The notes below the pieces were generated by a model. That model did not search any database, was not told the origin of the DNA, and was given only the letters and a program-made list of their open reading frames with translations. Positions 35,401 through 44,268 of a stretch of 64,000 nucleotides of DNA are shown in pieces. Made by a program: the position numbers and the translations under genes. Positions within the stretch are counted from its first letter, which is position 1. Each line of letters opens with the position of its first letter. Source of the stretch: Pseudomonas sp. CC6-YY-74 (GTDB lineage Bacteria > Pseudomonadota > Gammaproteobacteria > Pseudomonadales > Pseudomonadaceae); assembly GCF_002025205.1 (NCBI RefSeq), contig NZ_CP019947.1:1123501-1187500 (forward strand), given 5' to 3'.

Positions 35401-35512
35401 CGGCGGCCTGCTGGTTGGCACCTTCTTCACCCTATTTGTGATTCCAACGCTCTTCATGCTGCTGCGCCGCTGGCGGCCGCTGGTACAGGAAGCGGAAATG
35501 GTCGCGACGTAG
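32447..35512 (+). CDS. RND efflux pump, HAE-1 family inner-membrane protein
   Basis: A 1021-residue proton antiporter with the usual 12 helices and two large periplasmic loops. It starts MTLSDICIRRPVFASVLS. The proton-relay aspartates are in LAIGLVVDDAIVMLENI (helix 4, about residue 400), and SVPLSMAGALLAL marks helix 9-10. The start in the ATGA overlap is preferred over one 19 codons earlier, inside the adaptor gene. No outer-membrane factor gene follows, so the pump must use an OprM/TolC-like protein encoded elsewhere. Substrates cannot be predicted. Confidence 0.94.
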   Translation: MTLSDICIRRPVFASVLSLILVLLGLMAYDRLSVREYPNVDVPIVTVNVTYPGASPEIMESQVAQPIEDVLSGIEGLDFVSSISRSENTQITAQFRLGSNSDEAANDVRDRLGRVRGLLPDEIAEPIVQKVEADAQPVVWLAFYSERYSALEITDVLERVIKDRLQTIAGVSEVQVRGGRTLAMRIWLDPEKLAAHNLTVQDVEDALRRQNVEIPAGRIESREREFTVLAETDLNTPEQFNQLILDDSQGYLLRLADVGHAEIGAQNERSIVRYKGRPAVSMGVIKQATANPLDISDGLNAALPEVRGLLPEGMEMAIAHDNSLFIRESIDNVFITIWEAVALVILIIFIFLRSLRATIIPLVTIPVSLIGAFALMSLMGFTINTLTLLAMVLAIGLVVDDAIVMLENIHRHIEQGMQPMQAALTGSREIAFAVIAMTLTLAAVFAPIGFMQGTTGKLFTEFAWTLAGAVLVSGFVALTLTPMMCALLLKPHQVGERHNRLYNLIEDFLNSLTHGYKRLLARALAAWWLVVGVLVLALLACLLLFSGLKAELAPTEDTSTIIGVFNGPDGATIDYTGRYAREIEAAYASVPETNRYMVIAGFPTVAQGISFMKLEDWGERSRSQFEIRNELLTKFQDIAGFRAFPVNRPPLGQSARNQPVNFVIRSSLEYAELQAYVDELLHSLRDYPGLESLDSDLKLNAPQLKVTVNREQAVAVGSDVATIGRSLESLFGSRQVTRFKQNGEQYDVMVQLQDVDRSNPQDLDRVYVRGRDESMVQLSNLIEVRETVAPRELNHFNQLRAVTVSANVGSGYTLGEALAYLENTARGVFPADTQYDYTGTSREFKESGSGIALIFALALAFIFLVLAAQFESFTDPLIILFSVPLSMAGALLALTLFGGTLNIYSQIGLVTLIGLITKHGILIVEFANVLLRQGQELRSAVIDASVQRLRPILMTTGAMVLGSLPLAIATGAGAESRQQIGLVIVGGLLVGTFFTLFVIPTLFMLLRRWRPLVQEAEMVAT

Positions 35513-35646
35513 GATGGACCGGAGCGCCGGCCGCTCAGGAGCGCAGCGAACAGTCCACCATTGCCGGCAGCAGTGGCGTACTGCTTCGCGAGTACGCCCT
35601 ACGGCGTGAGTCCATGCTGCGCTGCTGGCGGCTAAAGCTGATACCC

Positions 35647-35713
35647 GTAGGAGCGGGCCATGCCCGCGATAAGGTATGGCCTGCAAAACATCGTGGGCAT
35701 CGCCCGCTCCTAC
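35647..35713. repeat. REP-type inverted pair
   Basis: Arms 35647-35670 (GTAGGAGCGGGCCATGCCCG and four more bases) and 35690-35713 pair imperfectly. This is the second common Pseudomonas REP class. It lies between the converging RND gene and oxidoreductase. A separate partial repeat at 35576-35604 resembles 22181-22212. Nothing else is seen in the 211-bp gap. Confidence 0.8.
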
Positions 35714-35723
35714 AAGTGACTTG

Positions 35724-36731
35724 TTACTCGACCTTGAGCACCAGCTTGCCGAAGTTCTCGCCGCTGAACAGCTTGAGCAGGGTGTCGGGGAAGGTTTTCA
35801 GGCCGACCACGATGTCTTCTTTGGACTTCAGCTGACCACTGGCCAGCCAGCCGCCCATTTCCTGGGCTGCCTCGGCGAAGCGCGGGGCGTAGGTCATCAC
35901 CACCATGCCTTCCATGCGTGCGCTGTTGACCAGCAACTGCAGGTAGTTGGCCGGGCCCTTGATCGCCTCCTTGTTGTTGTACTGGCTGATGGCGCCGCAG
36001 ATCACCACCCGCGCCTTGAACCGGAGGCGCGTCAGCACTGTATCGAGGATGTCGCCGCCGACGTTGTCGAAATACACGTCCACGCCTTTCGGGCACTCGC
36101 GCTTGAGGCCGGCATGCAGGTCTTCGTTCTTGTAATCGATGGCGCCGTCGAAGCCCAGTTCATCGACCAGGAATTTGCACTTGTCGGCGCCGCCGGCGAT
36201 GCCGATCACGCGGCAGCCCTTGAGCTTGGCGATCTGCCCGGCGACGCTGCCGACCGCACCGGCGGCCCCGGAGATCACCACGGTTTCACCGGACTTGGGC
36301 GCACCGACGTCGAGCAGGGCGAAGTAGGCGGTCATCCCGGTCATGCCCAGTGCCGACAGGTACAGTGGCAACGGGGCGCGCTTGGGGTCGACCTTGTAGA
36401 AGCCTTTGGGTTCGCCGAGGAAATAGTCCTGCACGCCGAGGGCGCCGTTGACGTGCTCGCCGACGGCGAAGTCCGGGTGCTGCGAGGCGACAACTTCACC
36501 GACGCCGAGGGCGCGCATCACCTCGCCGAGACCGACCGGCGGGATGTAGGACTTGGCGTCGTTCATCCAGCCGCGCATGGCCGGGTCGAGGGACAGGTAA
36601 GCGTTCTTCACCAGGATCTGTCCGGGGCCGGGTTCGCCGACCGGCTTTTCCTCATAACTGAAGGTGTCGCGGCTGGGCAAGCCGACCGGACGTTGGGCGA
36701 GGAGGAATTGGCGGTTGAGCAGGGCAGTCAT
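35724..36731 (-). CDS. NADP-dependent MDR oxidoreductase (CurA/prostaglandin-reductase-like)
   Basis: A 335-residue zinc-free medium-chain reductase. It has an N-terminal GroES-like domain and a Rossmann domain with ISGAAGAVGSVAGQIAKLKG (about residue 150). Other family marks are DPAMRGWMNDAKSYIPP and VDVYFDNVGGDILDTVL. Members reduce the C=C bond of alpha,beta-unsaturated carbonyls. The physiological substrate is unknown. Confidence 0.92.
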   Translation of the reverse strand: MTALLNRQFLLAQRPVGLPSRDTFSYEEKPVGEPGPGQILVKNAYLSLDPAMRGWMNDAKSYIPPVGLGEVMRALGVGEVVASQHPDFAVGEHVNGALGVQDYFLGEPKGFYKVDPKRAPLPLYLSALGMTGMTAYFALLDVGAPKSGETVVISGAAGAVGSVAGQIAKLKGCRVIGIAGGADKCKFLVDELGFDGAIDYKNEDLHAGLKRECPKGVDVYFDNVGGDILDTVLTRLRFKARVVICGAISQYNNKEAIKGPANYLQLLVNSARMEGMVVMTYAPRFAEAAQEMGGWLASGQLKSKEDIVVGLKTFPDTLLKLFSGENFGKLVLKVE

Positions 36732-36957
36732 GGTCGGTACTCACTGAGCGGAAACCACGGTGATAGCCCTTCGCCGGGCGCTGGGCAAGGTAAGCCAGTC
36801 AGCCGAATACGGGTTAATCCATTAGAGTGATGAGGGCGTGGGGTGCTTAATCATTATTTCGCATGAAGGCAAAACTGTTGTTCAAATAGTGCTGCCGCGC
36901 CGGGCGCTGCTCTGACTAGACTCTGCGCAGATTTTCAATTCTCGCGAGGACACACAG

Positions 36958-37719
<762 letters not shown>

Positions 37720-37740
37720 GCGCGCTTCGCTAGCAGCACG

Positions 37741-37768
37741 AACAAGGCGCCTAGACAGGCGCCTTGTT
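37741..37768. terminator. Intrinsic terminator after the SDR gene
   Basis: A perfect 12-bp stem (37741-37752 with 37757-37768) and a 4-base loop. The run of T residues is short (two T, then CGTT), so efficiency is uncertain. Confidence 0.6.
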
Positions 37769-37807
37769 CGTTGGACGAGCGGGAGGGTTGGCGCTGAGCG
37801 CAGCGAA

Positions 37808-37855
37808 GCCCACCAAGACGTAGGGCGGGTGAACCCGCCCTACGTCTTGGTGGGC
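37808..37855. repeat. Perfect 23-bp palindrome with a 2-base loop
   Basis: Arms 37808-37830 and 37833-37855 are exact reverse complements. It contains CGTAGGGCGGGT, related to other repeats in the window (3095, 35576). It lies in the convergent gap between the SDR gene and benE. Confidence 0.7.
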
Positions 37856-37957
37856 GGCAATTTCCCCGGATTTCATCCGCTCCCGTTACGCCGTCTGCAA
37901 TGCCCGTAGGTTGGCGCTAAGCCTGCAAAGCCCAACAGAGCTTGTCCGTGGATCCCA

Positions 37958-39148
37958 TCAATCCTTACCCCAGTTCAAAATTGCCAGGGTCAGCAAGCCG
38001 GCGACTATGCCCCAGAAGGCCGAGCCAACTGAGAACAGGGTCATGCCCGAGGCGGTGACCAGGAAGGTGATCAGCGCCGCCTCGCGCTCCTTGGGTTCGC
38101 TCATGGCCTGGGTCAGGCCGCCGATGATCGAGGCGAACAGCGCCAGCGCCGCGATCGACAGGATCAGCGCCTTGGGCAGGGCGGTGAACAGGGCGGCCAG
38201 GGTGGCGCCGAAGATCCCGGCGATGCCGTAGAACAGCCCGCACCAGATGGCGGCGGTATAGCGTTTTTGCGGGTCTTCATGGGCCTCCGGGCCGGCGCAG
38301 ATCGCGGCGCTGATCGCTGCCATATGAATGCCATGGCTGCCGAAGGGGGCCAGCAGCATCGAGGTCAGGCCGGTGACGGTGAGCAGTGGCGAGGCCGGCA
38401 CGTTGTAACCGTTGGCACGCAATACGGCCATGCCGGGCAGGTTCTGCGAGGTCATGGCGACTATGAACAGCGGAATACCGATGCTGATGGCTGCCGCCAG
38501 GGAGAAGTCCGGCGTGGTCCATTCGGGCGTGGCCAGTTGCAGCTCGAAGTGCTCGAAATTAAGCAGGCCGAAGATGCCGGCCAGCAGGGTGCCGACCAGC
38601 AGCGCGGCGAGCACCGCATAGCGCGGCAGCAGACGTTTGCCCAACAGGTAGGCGAGCAGCATCGCCACCACCAGCACTGGCTGCTGCTCGGCGGCCACGC
38701 AGATCTCCAGGCCGATCTTGAACAGCACGCCAGCGAGCAGGGCGGCGGCGATGGAACCTGGGATTCGCCGCATCAGGCGGTCGAAGCTGCCGGTCAGGCC
38801 GATCAACACGATCAATCCCGAGGCGAGGATATAGGCGCCAATCGCCTCGCTGTAGGGCACCCCCGGCAGGCTGCTGATCAACAGCGCCGCACCCGGGGTC
38901 GACCAGGCGATCATCACCGGCGCGCGGTAACGCAGCGATAGGCCGATACAGCCAATGGCCATGCCGATCGACAGCGCCCAGATCCATGAAGAAACTTGTC
39001 CGCTGCTCAGTCCCGCCGCCTGGCCAGCCTGGAATATCAGCACCAGTGAACTGGTGTAGCCGGTGAGCATGGCGATAAAGCCGGCGACCACCGCCGAGGT
39101 TGAGGTGTCGGCCAGTGGGCGTAGGCGTGTCTGAACCGCTTCGGGCAT
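37958..39148 (-). CDS. benE: Benzoate/H+ symporter family protein BenE
   Basis: A 396-residue membrane carrier with about 11-12 helices and BenE-family segments: VVAGFIAMLTGYTSSLVLIF at the N-terminus, WSTPGAALLISSLPGVPY, and SQNLPGMAVLRANGYNVP with LLAPFGSHGIHMAAISAAIC. The family imports benzoate, but no benzoate catabolic genes are nearby, so the real substrate may differ. Its start codon abuts the LysE stop codon. Confidence 0.88.
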   Translation of the reverse strand: MPEAVQTRLRPLADTSTSAVVAGFIAMLTGYTSSLVLIFQAGQAAGLSSGQVSSWIWALSIGMAIGCIGLSLRYRAPVMIAWSTPGAALLISSLPGVPYSEAIGAYILASGLIVLIGLTGSFDRLMRRIPGSIAAALLAGVLFKIGLEICVAAEQQPVLVVAMLLAYLLGKRLLPRYAVLAALLVGTLLAGIFGLLNFEHFELQLATPEWTTPDFSLAAAISIGIPLFIVAMTSQNLPGMAVLRANGYNVPASPLLTVTGLTSMLLAPFGSHGIHMAAISAAICAGPEAHEDPQKRYTAAIWCGLFYGIAGIFGATLAALFTALPKALILSIAALALFASIIGGLTQAMSEPKEREAALITFLVTASGMTLFSVGSAFWGIVAGLLTLAILNWGKD

Positions 39149-39763
39149 CTACAGGACTCCTTTGACGTCCGTAAGAATTGGGTACAGCGAGACGACCAAG
39201 AGTAGCGCCATAGTGATATTGAAGCCGCGCAATATCCGCGGATTACCCAGCCAGTTGCGCAGCAGGCTGCCGGCCATGGTCCACAGACCAACGCTGGGGC
39301 AGTTGACCAGGGCGAACAGGGCGGCGATCAGCAGCACGTTGACCACGAAATTGTCCTGCGGCGTATAGGTGGTGATCGCACCGATGGCCATTACCCAGGC
39401 CTTGGGGTTGATCCATTGAAAAGCCGCGGCCTGGAGGAAGCTGAACGGTTTGCCGTGCGCGCCGACGTTGCTGTCTGGCGCGCCGGCGTTGGCAATTTTC
39501 CAGGCCAGGTAAAGCAGGTAAGTCGCACCCAGGTAGCGCAGTAGGGTATAGAGCTGGGGAACCTGCTCGAACACCTGGCCAAGACCGAAGCCCACGGCCA
39601 TCACCAGCACCATGAAGCCCAGGCTGATACCAAACATGTGCGGCAGGCTGCGGCGCACGCCGAAGTTCACCCCGCTGGCGAGCAGCATCATGTTGTTCGG
39701 TCCCGGGGTGACTGAGGTGACGAAGGCAAAGGCGATAAAGGCGATCAGCAGTTCGGTGGTCAT
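39149..39763 (-). CDS. LysE/RhtB-family amino-acid exporter
   Basis: A 204-residue inner-membrane exporter with about six helices. The family signature is FVTSVTPGPNNMMLLASGVNFG with GFMVLVMAVGFGLG, then YLLYLAWKIANAG and QWINPKAWVMAIGAITTY. It is directly upstream of benE on the same strand. With the divergent aminotransferase and MarR regulator nearby, it may export an amino acid, but the substrate is unknown. Confidence 0.9.
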   Translation of the reverse strand: MTTELLIAFIAFAFVTSVTPGPNNMMLLASGVNFGVRRSLPHMFGISLGFMVLVMAVGFGLGQVFEQVPQLYTLLRYLGATYLLYLAWKIANAGAPDSNVGAHGKPFSFLQAAAFQWINPKAWVMAIGAITTYTPQDNFVVNVLLIAALFALVNCPSVGLWTMAGSLLRNWLGNPRILRGFNITMALLLVVSLYPILTDVKGVL

Positions 39764-39910
39764 GGTGGCGGCACTCGGGGTCAGTGCAGCTCAGCCTAAG
39801 GGCAGTTGCGCGGCGCGTTGCGGTACAGCGGGGCAGGCAATGAGTGGAACAGTTTGCAAGTGTTCGCTACAACGAGCGGTACAGTTGCTCCGGATGACTG
39901 GCTTCAGCTG

Positions 39911-40348
39911 TCACTGATGGCTGTTGCCCAGAGCCTGATTGACCTCGAGCCAGCCCGATACGGCCTCCTCACCGACTTCGCCGAAGGCTCGTTGCAGCAG
40001 TTTGGCCTGCTCGCGGCGCAGGGCCAGTTCCAGCTTGGCCCCTTCAGGGGTAAAGCCGAGCAGGCGTTTGCGCTTGTCGTCCTCGGCCGCCAGGCTCTCC
40101 AGCAGCCCCATTTCCAGCAACTGGCGCAGCGGCGTATTGAGTGCCTGTTTGCTCACCCCCAGGTAGGCCAGCAGTTCCTTCATGCTCAGCCCTGGGTACT
40201 TGGCGATAAAAAACAGAATGCGGTGGTGCACGCGTGACAGGCCGCGACGCGCCAGCATCTCGTCGGCCTTGGCGGTGAACGCCTGGTAACCGAAGAAGAA
40301 GGCCTCCATGGCGGCTTGCTGGGTGGTGACGTTTTTGAGGTCAAGCAT
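39911..40348 (-). CDS. MarR-family transcriptional regulator
   Basis: A 145-residue winged-helix regulator. The core is LSRVHHRILFFIAKYPGLSM, then LLAYLGVSKQALNTPLRQLL (recognition helix), and the wing with DDKRKRLLGFTPEG. The ATG at 40348 gives MLDLKNVTTQQAAM. It is divergent from the aminotransferase across 94 bp that contain two copies of GTCAA-N5-TTGAC, so it probably represses both genes and responds to a ligand of the aminotransferase pathway. Confidence 0.9.
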   Translation of the reverse strand: MLDLKNVTTQQAAMEAFFFGYQAFTAKADEMLARRGLSRVHHRILFFIAKYPGLSMKELLAYLGVSKQALNTPLRQLLEMGLLESLAAEDDKRKRLLGFTPEGAKLELALRREQAKLLQRAFGEVGEEAVSGWLEVNQALGNSHQ

Positions 40349-40352
40349 TAAG

Positions 40353-40367
40353 GTCAAGCCTGTTGAC
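40353..40367. promoter_or_regulatory. Putative MarR operator, GTCAA-N5-TTGAC (copy 1)
   Basis: The site begins 5 bp upstream of the marR start codon. It shares both half-sites and spacer length with copy 2; centres are 42 bp apart, about four helical turns. Confidence 0.55.
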
Positions 40368-40394
40368 GTATTGGGTCGGGGTGTCGTAATTTCG

Positions 40395-40409
40395 GTCAAA
40401 CAGTTTGAC
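40395..40409. promoter_or_regulatory. Putative MarR operator, GTCAA-N5-TTGAC (copy 2)
   Basis: Part of a longer near-perfect palindrome GGTCAAACAGTTTGACC (40394-40410). It lies 33 bp upstream of the aminotransferase ATG, where a bound repressor would block that promoter. Confidence 0.65.
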
Positions 40410-40442
40410 CTATTTATCTTCGTATTTGCTACCGGTGTCTCC

Positions 40443-41609
40443 ATGGCCTTCTCCGAACGCGTTGCCCGCCTGAAAAGCTCCTTGATCCGTGAAATCCTCG
40501 CCGCGGCGCAGCGCCCGGAAGTAATGTCCTTTGCCGGTGGCCTGCCGGCCGAGCCAATGCTGCCCAAGGTCGAATGGGCGGATATGCCGGCGAGCATGGG
40601 CCAGTACGGCATGAGCGAAGGCGAACCGGAGTTGCGCGAGGCCATCGCCGATGAAGCCCGAGCCCTCGGCGTACCCTGCGATGCCAGCCAGGTGCTGATC
40701 GTCAGTGGTTCGCAGCAGACCCTGGATCTGGCCAGCAAACTGTTTATCGATCCGGGCACCGAAGTGCTGCTCGAAGCGCCGACCTACCTGGCGGCGCTGC
40801 AGGCTTTCCAATTGTTCGGCGCCGATTGCATCGCCGTGCCGCAGGAGGCCGATGGCCCACAGATCGACGCCCTGCGGCAGCGCCTGGAACAGCACAAGCC
40901 GGCTTTTGCCTACCTGATACCGACTTTCCAGAACCCTTCGGCGGTGCGCTACAGCGAAGCCAAGCGCGACGCGGTGGCGGCCTTGCTCGACGAGTTCGGC
41001 GTGACCCTGATCGAGGATGAACCCTACCGCGAACTGGTGTTCGACGAGGGCAGCGCCACGCCGATCGTCAGCCGCCTGCAAAAAGCCAGCTGGATCTACA
41101 CCGGCACCGTGTCCAAGACCCTGCTGCCTGGCCTGCGCGTCGGTTACCTGATCGCCACCCCGGACCTGTTCCCCTATCTGCTGCGTCTCAAGCAGTCGGC
41201 GGATTTGCATACCAACCGCGTCGGCCAGTGGCAGGCCCTGCAATGGTTGGGCACCCGCCACTACCGCGAGCATCTGGCCGAGTTGCGCGACTTCTACCGT
41301 ATCCGCCGCGATGCCATGCAAGTGGTGTTGCAGGAGCATTTCAGCGATCTGGCCGATTGGCAGATTCCTCAGGGCGGCTTGTTCTTCTGGCTGACCCTCA
41401 AACAGCCGCTGGATACGCGTACCTTGCTCGCGCCAGCGCTGGCGCAGAACGTTGCCTTCATGCCGGGCGAGCCGTTTTTCATCGATCCGGATCAGCATCC
41501 GGGGCATATGCGGCTTAATTTCAGCCATATCGCCCCGGCGCGCCTGAACGAAGGTATCAAGCGCCTGGCCGGGGTGATCCGCGAAGCGCAGGCCAATCTA
41601 GCGGCTTGA
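40443..41609 (+). CDS. PLP-dependent fold-type I aminotransferase (LysN/AAT-like)
   Basis: A 388-residue class I/II aminotransferase. Features are MSFAGGLPAEPMLP at the N-terminus, VSGSQQTLDLASKLFIDPG (cofactor phosphate), PTFQNPSAVRYS, EDEPYRELVF, the PLP lysine in YTGTVSKTLLPGLRVGYL (about residue 222), and PGHMRLNFSH near the C-terminus with the carboxylate-binding arginine. It resembles 2-aminoadipate and related transaminases; the substrate is not certain. Start at 40443, just after the operator region. Confidence 0.9.
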   Translation: MAFSERVARLKSSLIREILAAAQRPEVMSFAGGLPAEPMLPKVEWADMPASMGQYGMSEGEPELREAIADEARALGVPCDASQVLIVSGSQQTLDLASKLFIDPGTEVLLEAPTYLAALQAFQLFGADCIAVPQEADGPQIDALRQRLEQHKPAFAYLIPTFQNPSAVRYSEAKRDAVAALLDEFGVTLIEDEPYRELVFDEGSATPIVSRLQKASWIYTGTVSKTLLPGLRVGYLIATPDLFPYLLRLKQSADLHTNRVGQWQALQWLGTRHYREHLAELRDFYRIRRDAMQVVLQEHFSDLADWQIPQGGLFFWLTLKQPLDTRTLLAPALAQNVAFMPGEPFFIDPDQHPGHMRLNFSHIAPARLNEGIKRLAGVIREAQANLAA

Positions 41610-41664
41610 TCGAGTAGGCCGGCCTCGCCGCGCAGCGGCAGATGAATAGAGGGAGGGCAGGGCG

Positions 41665-42267
41665 ATGTACAAGGTCTACGGCGACACCCGTTCGGGCAAC
41701 TGTTACAAGGTCAAGTTGATGCTCAACCTGCTGGGTCTTGCCCATCAGTGGGTGCCCGTGGACATCCTCAGGGGCGAAACCCAGAGTGAGGCGTTTCTGG
41801 CGAAGAATCCCAACGGTAAGATCCCGGTGCTGGAACTGGAAGACGGCACCTGCCTGTGGGAGTCCAATGCGATTCTCAACTTCCTCGCCGACGGCACGGA
41901 GTTTCTGCCGAGCGAGCCGCGCCTGCGCACCCAGGTGCTGCAGTGGCAGTTCTTCGAACAGTACAGCCACGAACCCTACATCGCCGTGGCGCGCTTTATC
42001 CAGCTCTACCAGGGCCTGCCCGAGGCGCGCCGTCAGGAATATGAGGACTGCCATGCGCGCGGCCACAAGGCGCTCAAGGTGATGGAGCGGCAACTGCAGC
42101 GCACCTCCTACCTGGTTGGCGAACAGTATTCGATTGCCGATATCGCGCTGTGCGCCTACACCCATGTGGCCGATGAGGGCGGCTTCGATCTCAGCCCCTA
42201 TCCGTCCATTCGCGCCTGGCTCGATCGCGTCGCCAGTCACCCGAAGCATGTGAGCATGCTGGGTTAA
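41665..42267 (+). CDS. Glutathione S-transferase
   Basis: A 200-residue GST. The N-terminal thioredoxin-fold domain (about 1-78) begins MYKVYGDTRSGNCYKVKLML and has the cis-proline/GSH motif NPNGKIPVLEL and ESNAILNFLA. The C-terminal helical domain (about 85-200) includes YSIADIALCAYTHVAD. GGAGGGCAG precedes the ATG. It is 55 bp after the aminotransferase and may be cotranscribed. Substrate unknown. Confidence 0.92.
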   Translation: MYKVYGDTRSGNCYKVKLMLNLLGLAHQWVPVDILRGETQSEAFLAKNPNGKIPVLELEDGTCLWESNAILNFLADGTEFLPSEPRLRTQVLQWQFFEQYSHEPYIAVARFIQLYQGLPEARRQEYEDCHARGHKALKVMERQLQRTSYLVGEQYSIADIALCAYTHVADEGGFDLSPYPSIRAWLDRVASHPKHVSMLG

Positions 42268-42399
42268 CCAGGGGCTCACTCTGCTCGATGCACGCGGCAT
42301 GTTGCGCCGGGCTGCTACAGTTCGAAGCAGGTCGATCAGTCGATTGCTTTGACCCTATGCCAGCCGCCCTGGCGGCAACCGTCTGGAGTGAACCTGCGC

Positions 42400-43038
42400 A
42401 TGATCGAAGTCCCCAGCCGCAAAATCCAGTTGGCGCTGATCGTGGTCATACTCTTGCTGATCTGGCTGTGGGCCGCGATCAACCCCTTGAGCCGCGAGGA
42501 CTGGTTGTTGGAAAACCTGCTGGTGTTGTTTTTCGCCGGTCTGTTGCTGGCGACCTATCGACGCTTTGCCTTTTCCCTGACGGCGTACTGGCTGTTCGCC
42601 CTGTTCCTCGGCATGCACCTGTACGGCTCCCATTACACCTATGCCGAAACGCCGCTGGGCTTCTGGTATCAGGAAACCTTTGCGCTTGGCCGCAACCACT
42701 ACGACCGGCTGGTGCATTTCTCCTTTGGCTTACTGTTGGTCTATCCCCTGCGCGAGTTACTGCATCGTTCGGCGAGGCTCACTGGCCTGTGGCTGGCCAT
42801 CCTCAGCCTCGCCGTGGTGATGGCCTTAAGTGCATTCTACGAGCAGGTGGAAATGCTCGCGGCCGTGTTGGTCAGCCCAGAGTTGGGTTCAGCGTTCCTG
42901 GGTACCCAGGGCGACGAATGGGACGCTCAAAAAGATTCTGGACTAGCGATGCTGGGGGCTTTGAGCTTATTGCTGATAGTGGCGGCGGGGTCGCGATTTG
43001 GCGCCGGCAATCGGCGCCGAAGCCTAGTCGGGCAGTGA
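42400..43038 (+). CDS. DUF2238/YjdF-type membrane protein
   Basis: A 212-residue inner-membrane protein with about six helices. Family marks are FLGMHLYGSHYTYAETPLGFW, NHYDRLVHFSFGLLLVYPLRE and LSAFYEQVEMLAAV with LGTQGDEWDAQKDSGLAMLG. The histidines, acidic residues and tyrosines cluster in membrane segments, but no function is established. The ATG at 42400 is taken; GTG at 42388 is an alternative start four codons earlier. Weak ribosome-binding site (TGGAG). Confidence 0.82.
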   Translation: MIEVPSRKIQLALIVVILLLIWLWAAINPLSREDWLLENLLVLFFAGLLLATYRRFAFSLTAYWLFALFLGMHLYGSHYTYAETPLGFWYQETFALGRNHYDRLVHFSFGLLLVYPLRELLHRSARLTGLWLAILSLAVVMALSAFYEQVEMLAAVLVSPELGSAFLGTQGDEWDAQKDSGLAMLGALSLLLIVAAGSRFGAGNRRRSLVGQ

Positions 43039-43596
43039 AGCCGAAGTGGTCATTTAGAGCCTCCAGCGCAGACCCTCGACCTGTGTGGCGGCTGGCCAAC
43101 CATTACCGGCATGCACGGCTGTCTACGTAACCTGTGGCAATCCAGCGTATTGGGTGATGTCGCCGAGCCAACGGGGCTCAGGTGGCAGCGTGTCGGTGTT
43201 CCTTCGACCTGCTCGAGTAGCAGGCGTTTCGGAGTTTGCAGCAGGCGGTCGGACAGTTCGGGATCGCTTACGCTGCGCGAAAGCAATCGGCTTCAGCAGC
43301 GTTCGCACTCCCGGTCAATTGGCAGAAACACAGTAATAAAACCCCGGCAGCAATTGTCTAGCCAAGCCTTGGCTTGCTTGGGGCTTAAGTTAATGACCAA
43401 CCCCAAGCGCTAACAGGCGTGTGCTGAAAAGAAGCGCACTGCGCGACGCTAGCGGCGCTATTGGGATAAGGCGCTGGTGGCAGTGGTGTTGCGAAAGCCG
43501 CTAGGTGAGTTTCTTCTGGAGGGATTACCGCGCTTGGTGCACGCATAAAAAAGCCGACCCTTAGAGGGGTCGGCTTTAATTAGCCTTGAAGGACTA
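43039..43596. other. 558-bp intergenic region before oprI
   Basis: Several short open frames occur on both strands, but none has a good ribosome-binding site, recognisable motif or Pseudomonas-like codon pattern. The right end contains the oprI terminator. The rest may be a decayed gene; I see nothing identifiable. Confidence 0.4.
43550..43577 (-). terminator. Intrinsic terminator of oprI
   Basis: AAAGCCGACCC (43550-43560) and GGGTCGGCTTT (43567-43577) form a perfect 11-bp stem. On the minus strand it is followed by a run of T, 20 bp after the oprI stop. Confidence 0.9.
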
Positions 43597-43848
43597 TTAC
43601 TTGCGGCTGGCTTTTTCCAGCATACGCAGAGCGCGCTCATTGGCTTCGTCAGCAGTTTGCTGAGCCTTCTGAGCAGCTGCCATAGCGTCATCAGCCTTGC
43701 GATAGGCTTCATCGGCACGGGCTTGAGCGCGAGCAGCAGCGTCTTCGGTAGCGGTCAGACGTGCTTCAGTTTCTTTGGACATGCTGCTGCAACCGGTAGC
43801 CAGAACTGCGACCAAAGCCAGAGCAGAGAATTTCAGAACGTTGTTCAT
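43597..43848 (-). CDS. oprI: Major outer-membrane lipoprotein OprI (Lpp-like)
   Basis: An 83-residue lipoprotein. Signal sequence [17 protein letters not shown] with lipobox ATGC; the mature cysteine (residue 20) is lipid-modified. The mature part is one alanine-rich helix with heptad repeats ([18 protein letters not shown], then [15 protein letters not shown]), forming a trimeric coiled coil. The C-terminal lysine can be linked to peptidoglycan. AAGGGGAAC precedes the ATG. Usually one of the most abundant proteins in Pseudomonas. Confidence 0.96.
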
Positions 43849-44268
43849 CGTGTTCCCCTTGGGGTGGAATTTTCCATAAAAGCAATTTCCAAATAATAGG
43901 AAATTAGCCGGCGTACATACTACCCATAACTTTTAGTAAGTAAATGTAGGCCGTGCAAGTGCGGCATGTTTTTTTCATGCGGGCTAAGGACGCAGCGCCA
44001 AGTTGTGCTGCTTTGTATGAAAAACATACAGTTTTCGTTGTTTATGCTGCGTCGCGCCTCCGGTTAAGGAACTCTGTTGCTTCGTTTGTCGCATGCAGGG
44101 TTCCAGATACAATCTGCGCGAGGTCTGTCGACGCTGGATTCCCTGGGTTTTATTGGGCTACACAATGCCACTCGCTGGGCTTAAGTGAGCGGTATCTCGG
44201 CAGACCCAGGCATGCGTTGCGGTTTTTGAAGGTGGTCTGACAAGTACGAAAATCACGGAGAATTACAT
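43849..44268. other. 420-bp divergent region between oprI and the GntP permease gene
   Basis: The left part is AT-rich and should hold the oprI promoter. On the plus strand, TACAAT at 44108-44113 with TTGTCG 16 bp upstream (44086-44091) is a candidate sigma-70 promoter for the permease. No gene is supported. Confidence 0.45.

Noticed and set aside
37741..37768. Calling the hairpin after the SDR gene an operator or attachment site
   Set aside because: Its position right after the stop codon and the compact GC stem fit a transcript end better.
43050..43413. Short overlapping open frames before oprI
   Set aside because: No ribosome-binding sites, no recognisable motif and competing frames on both strands.
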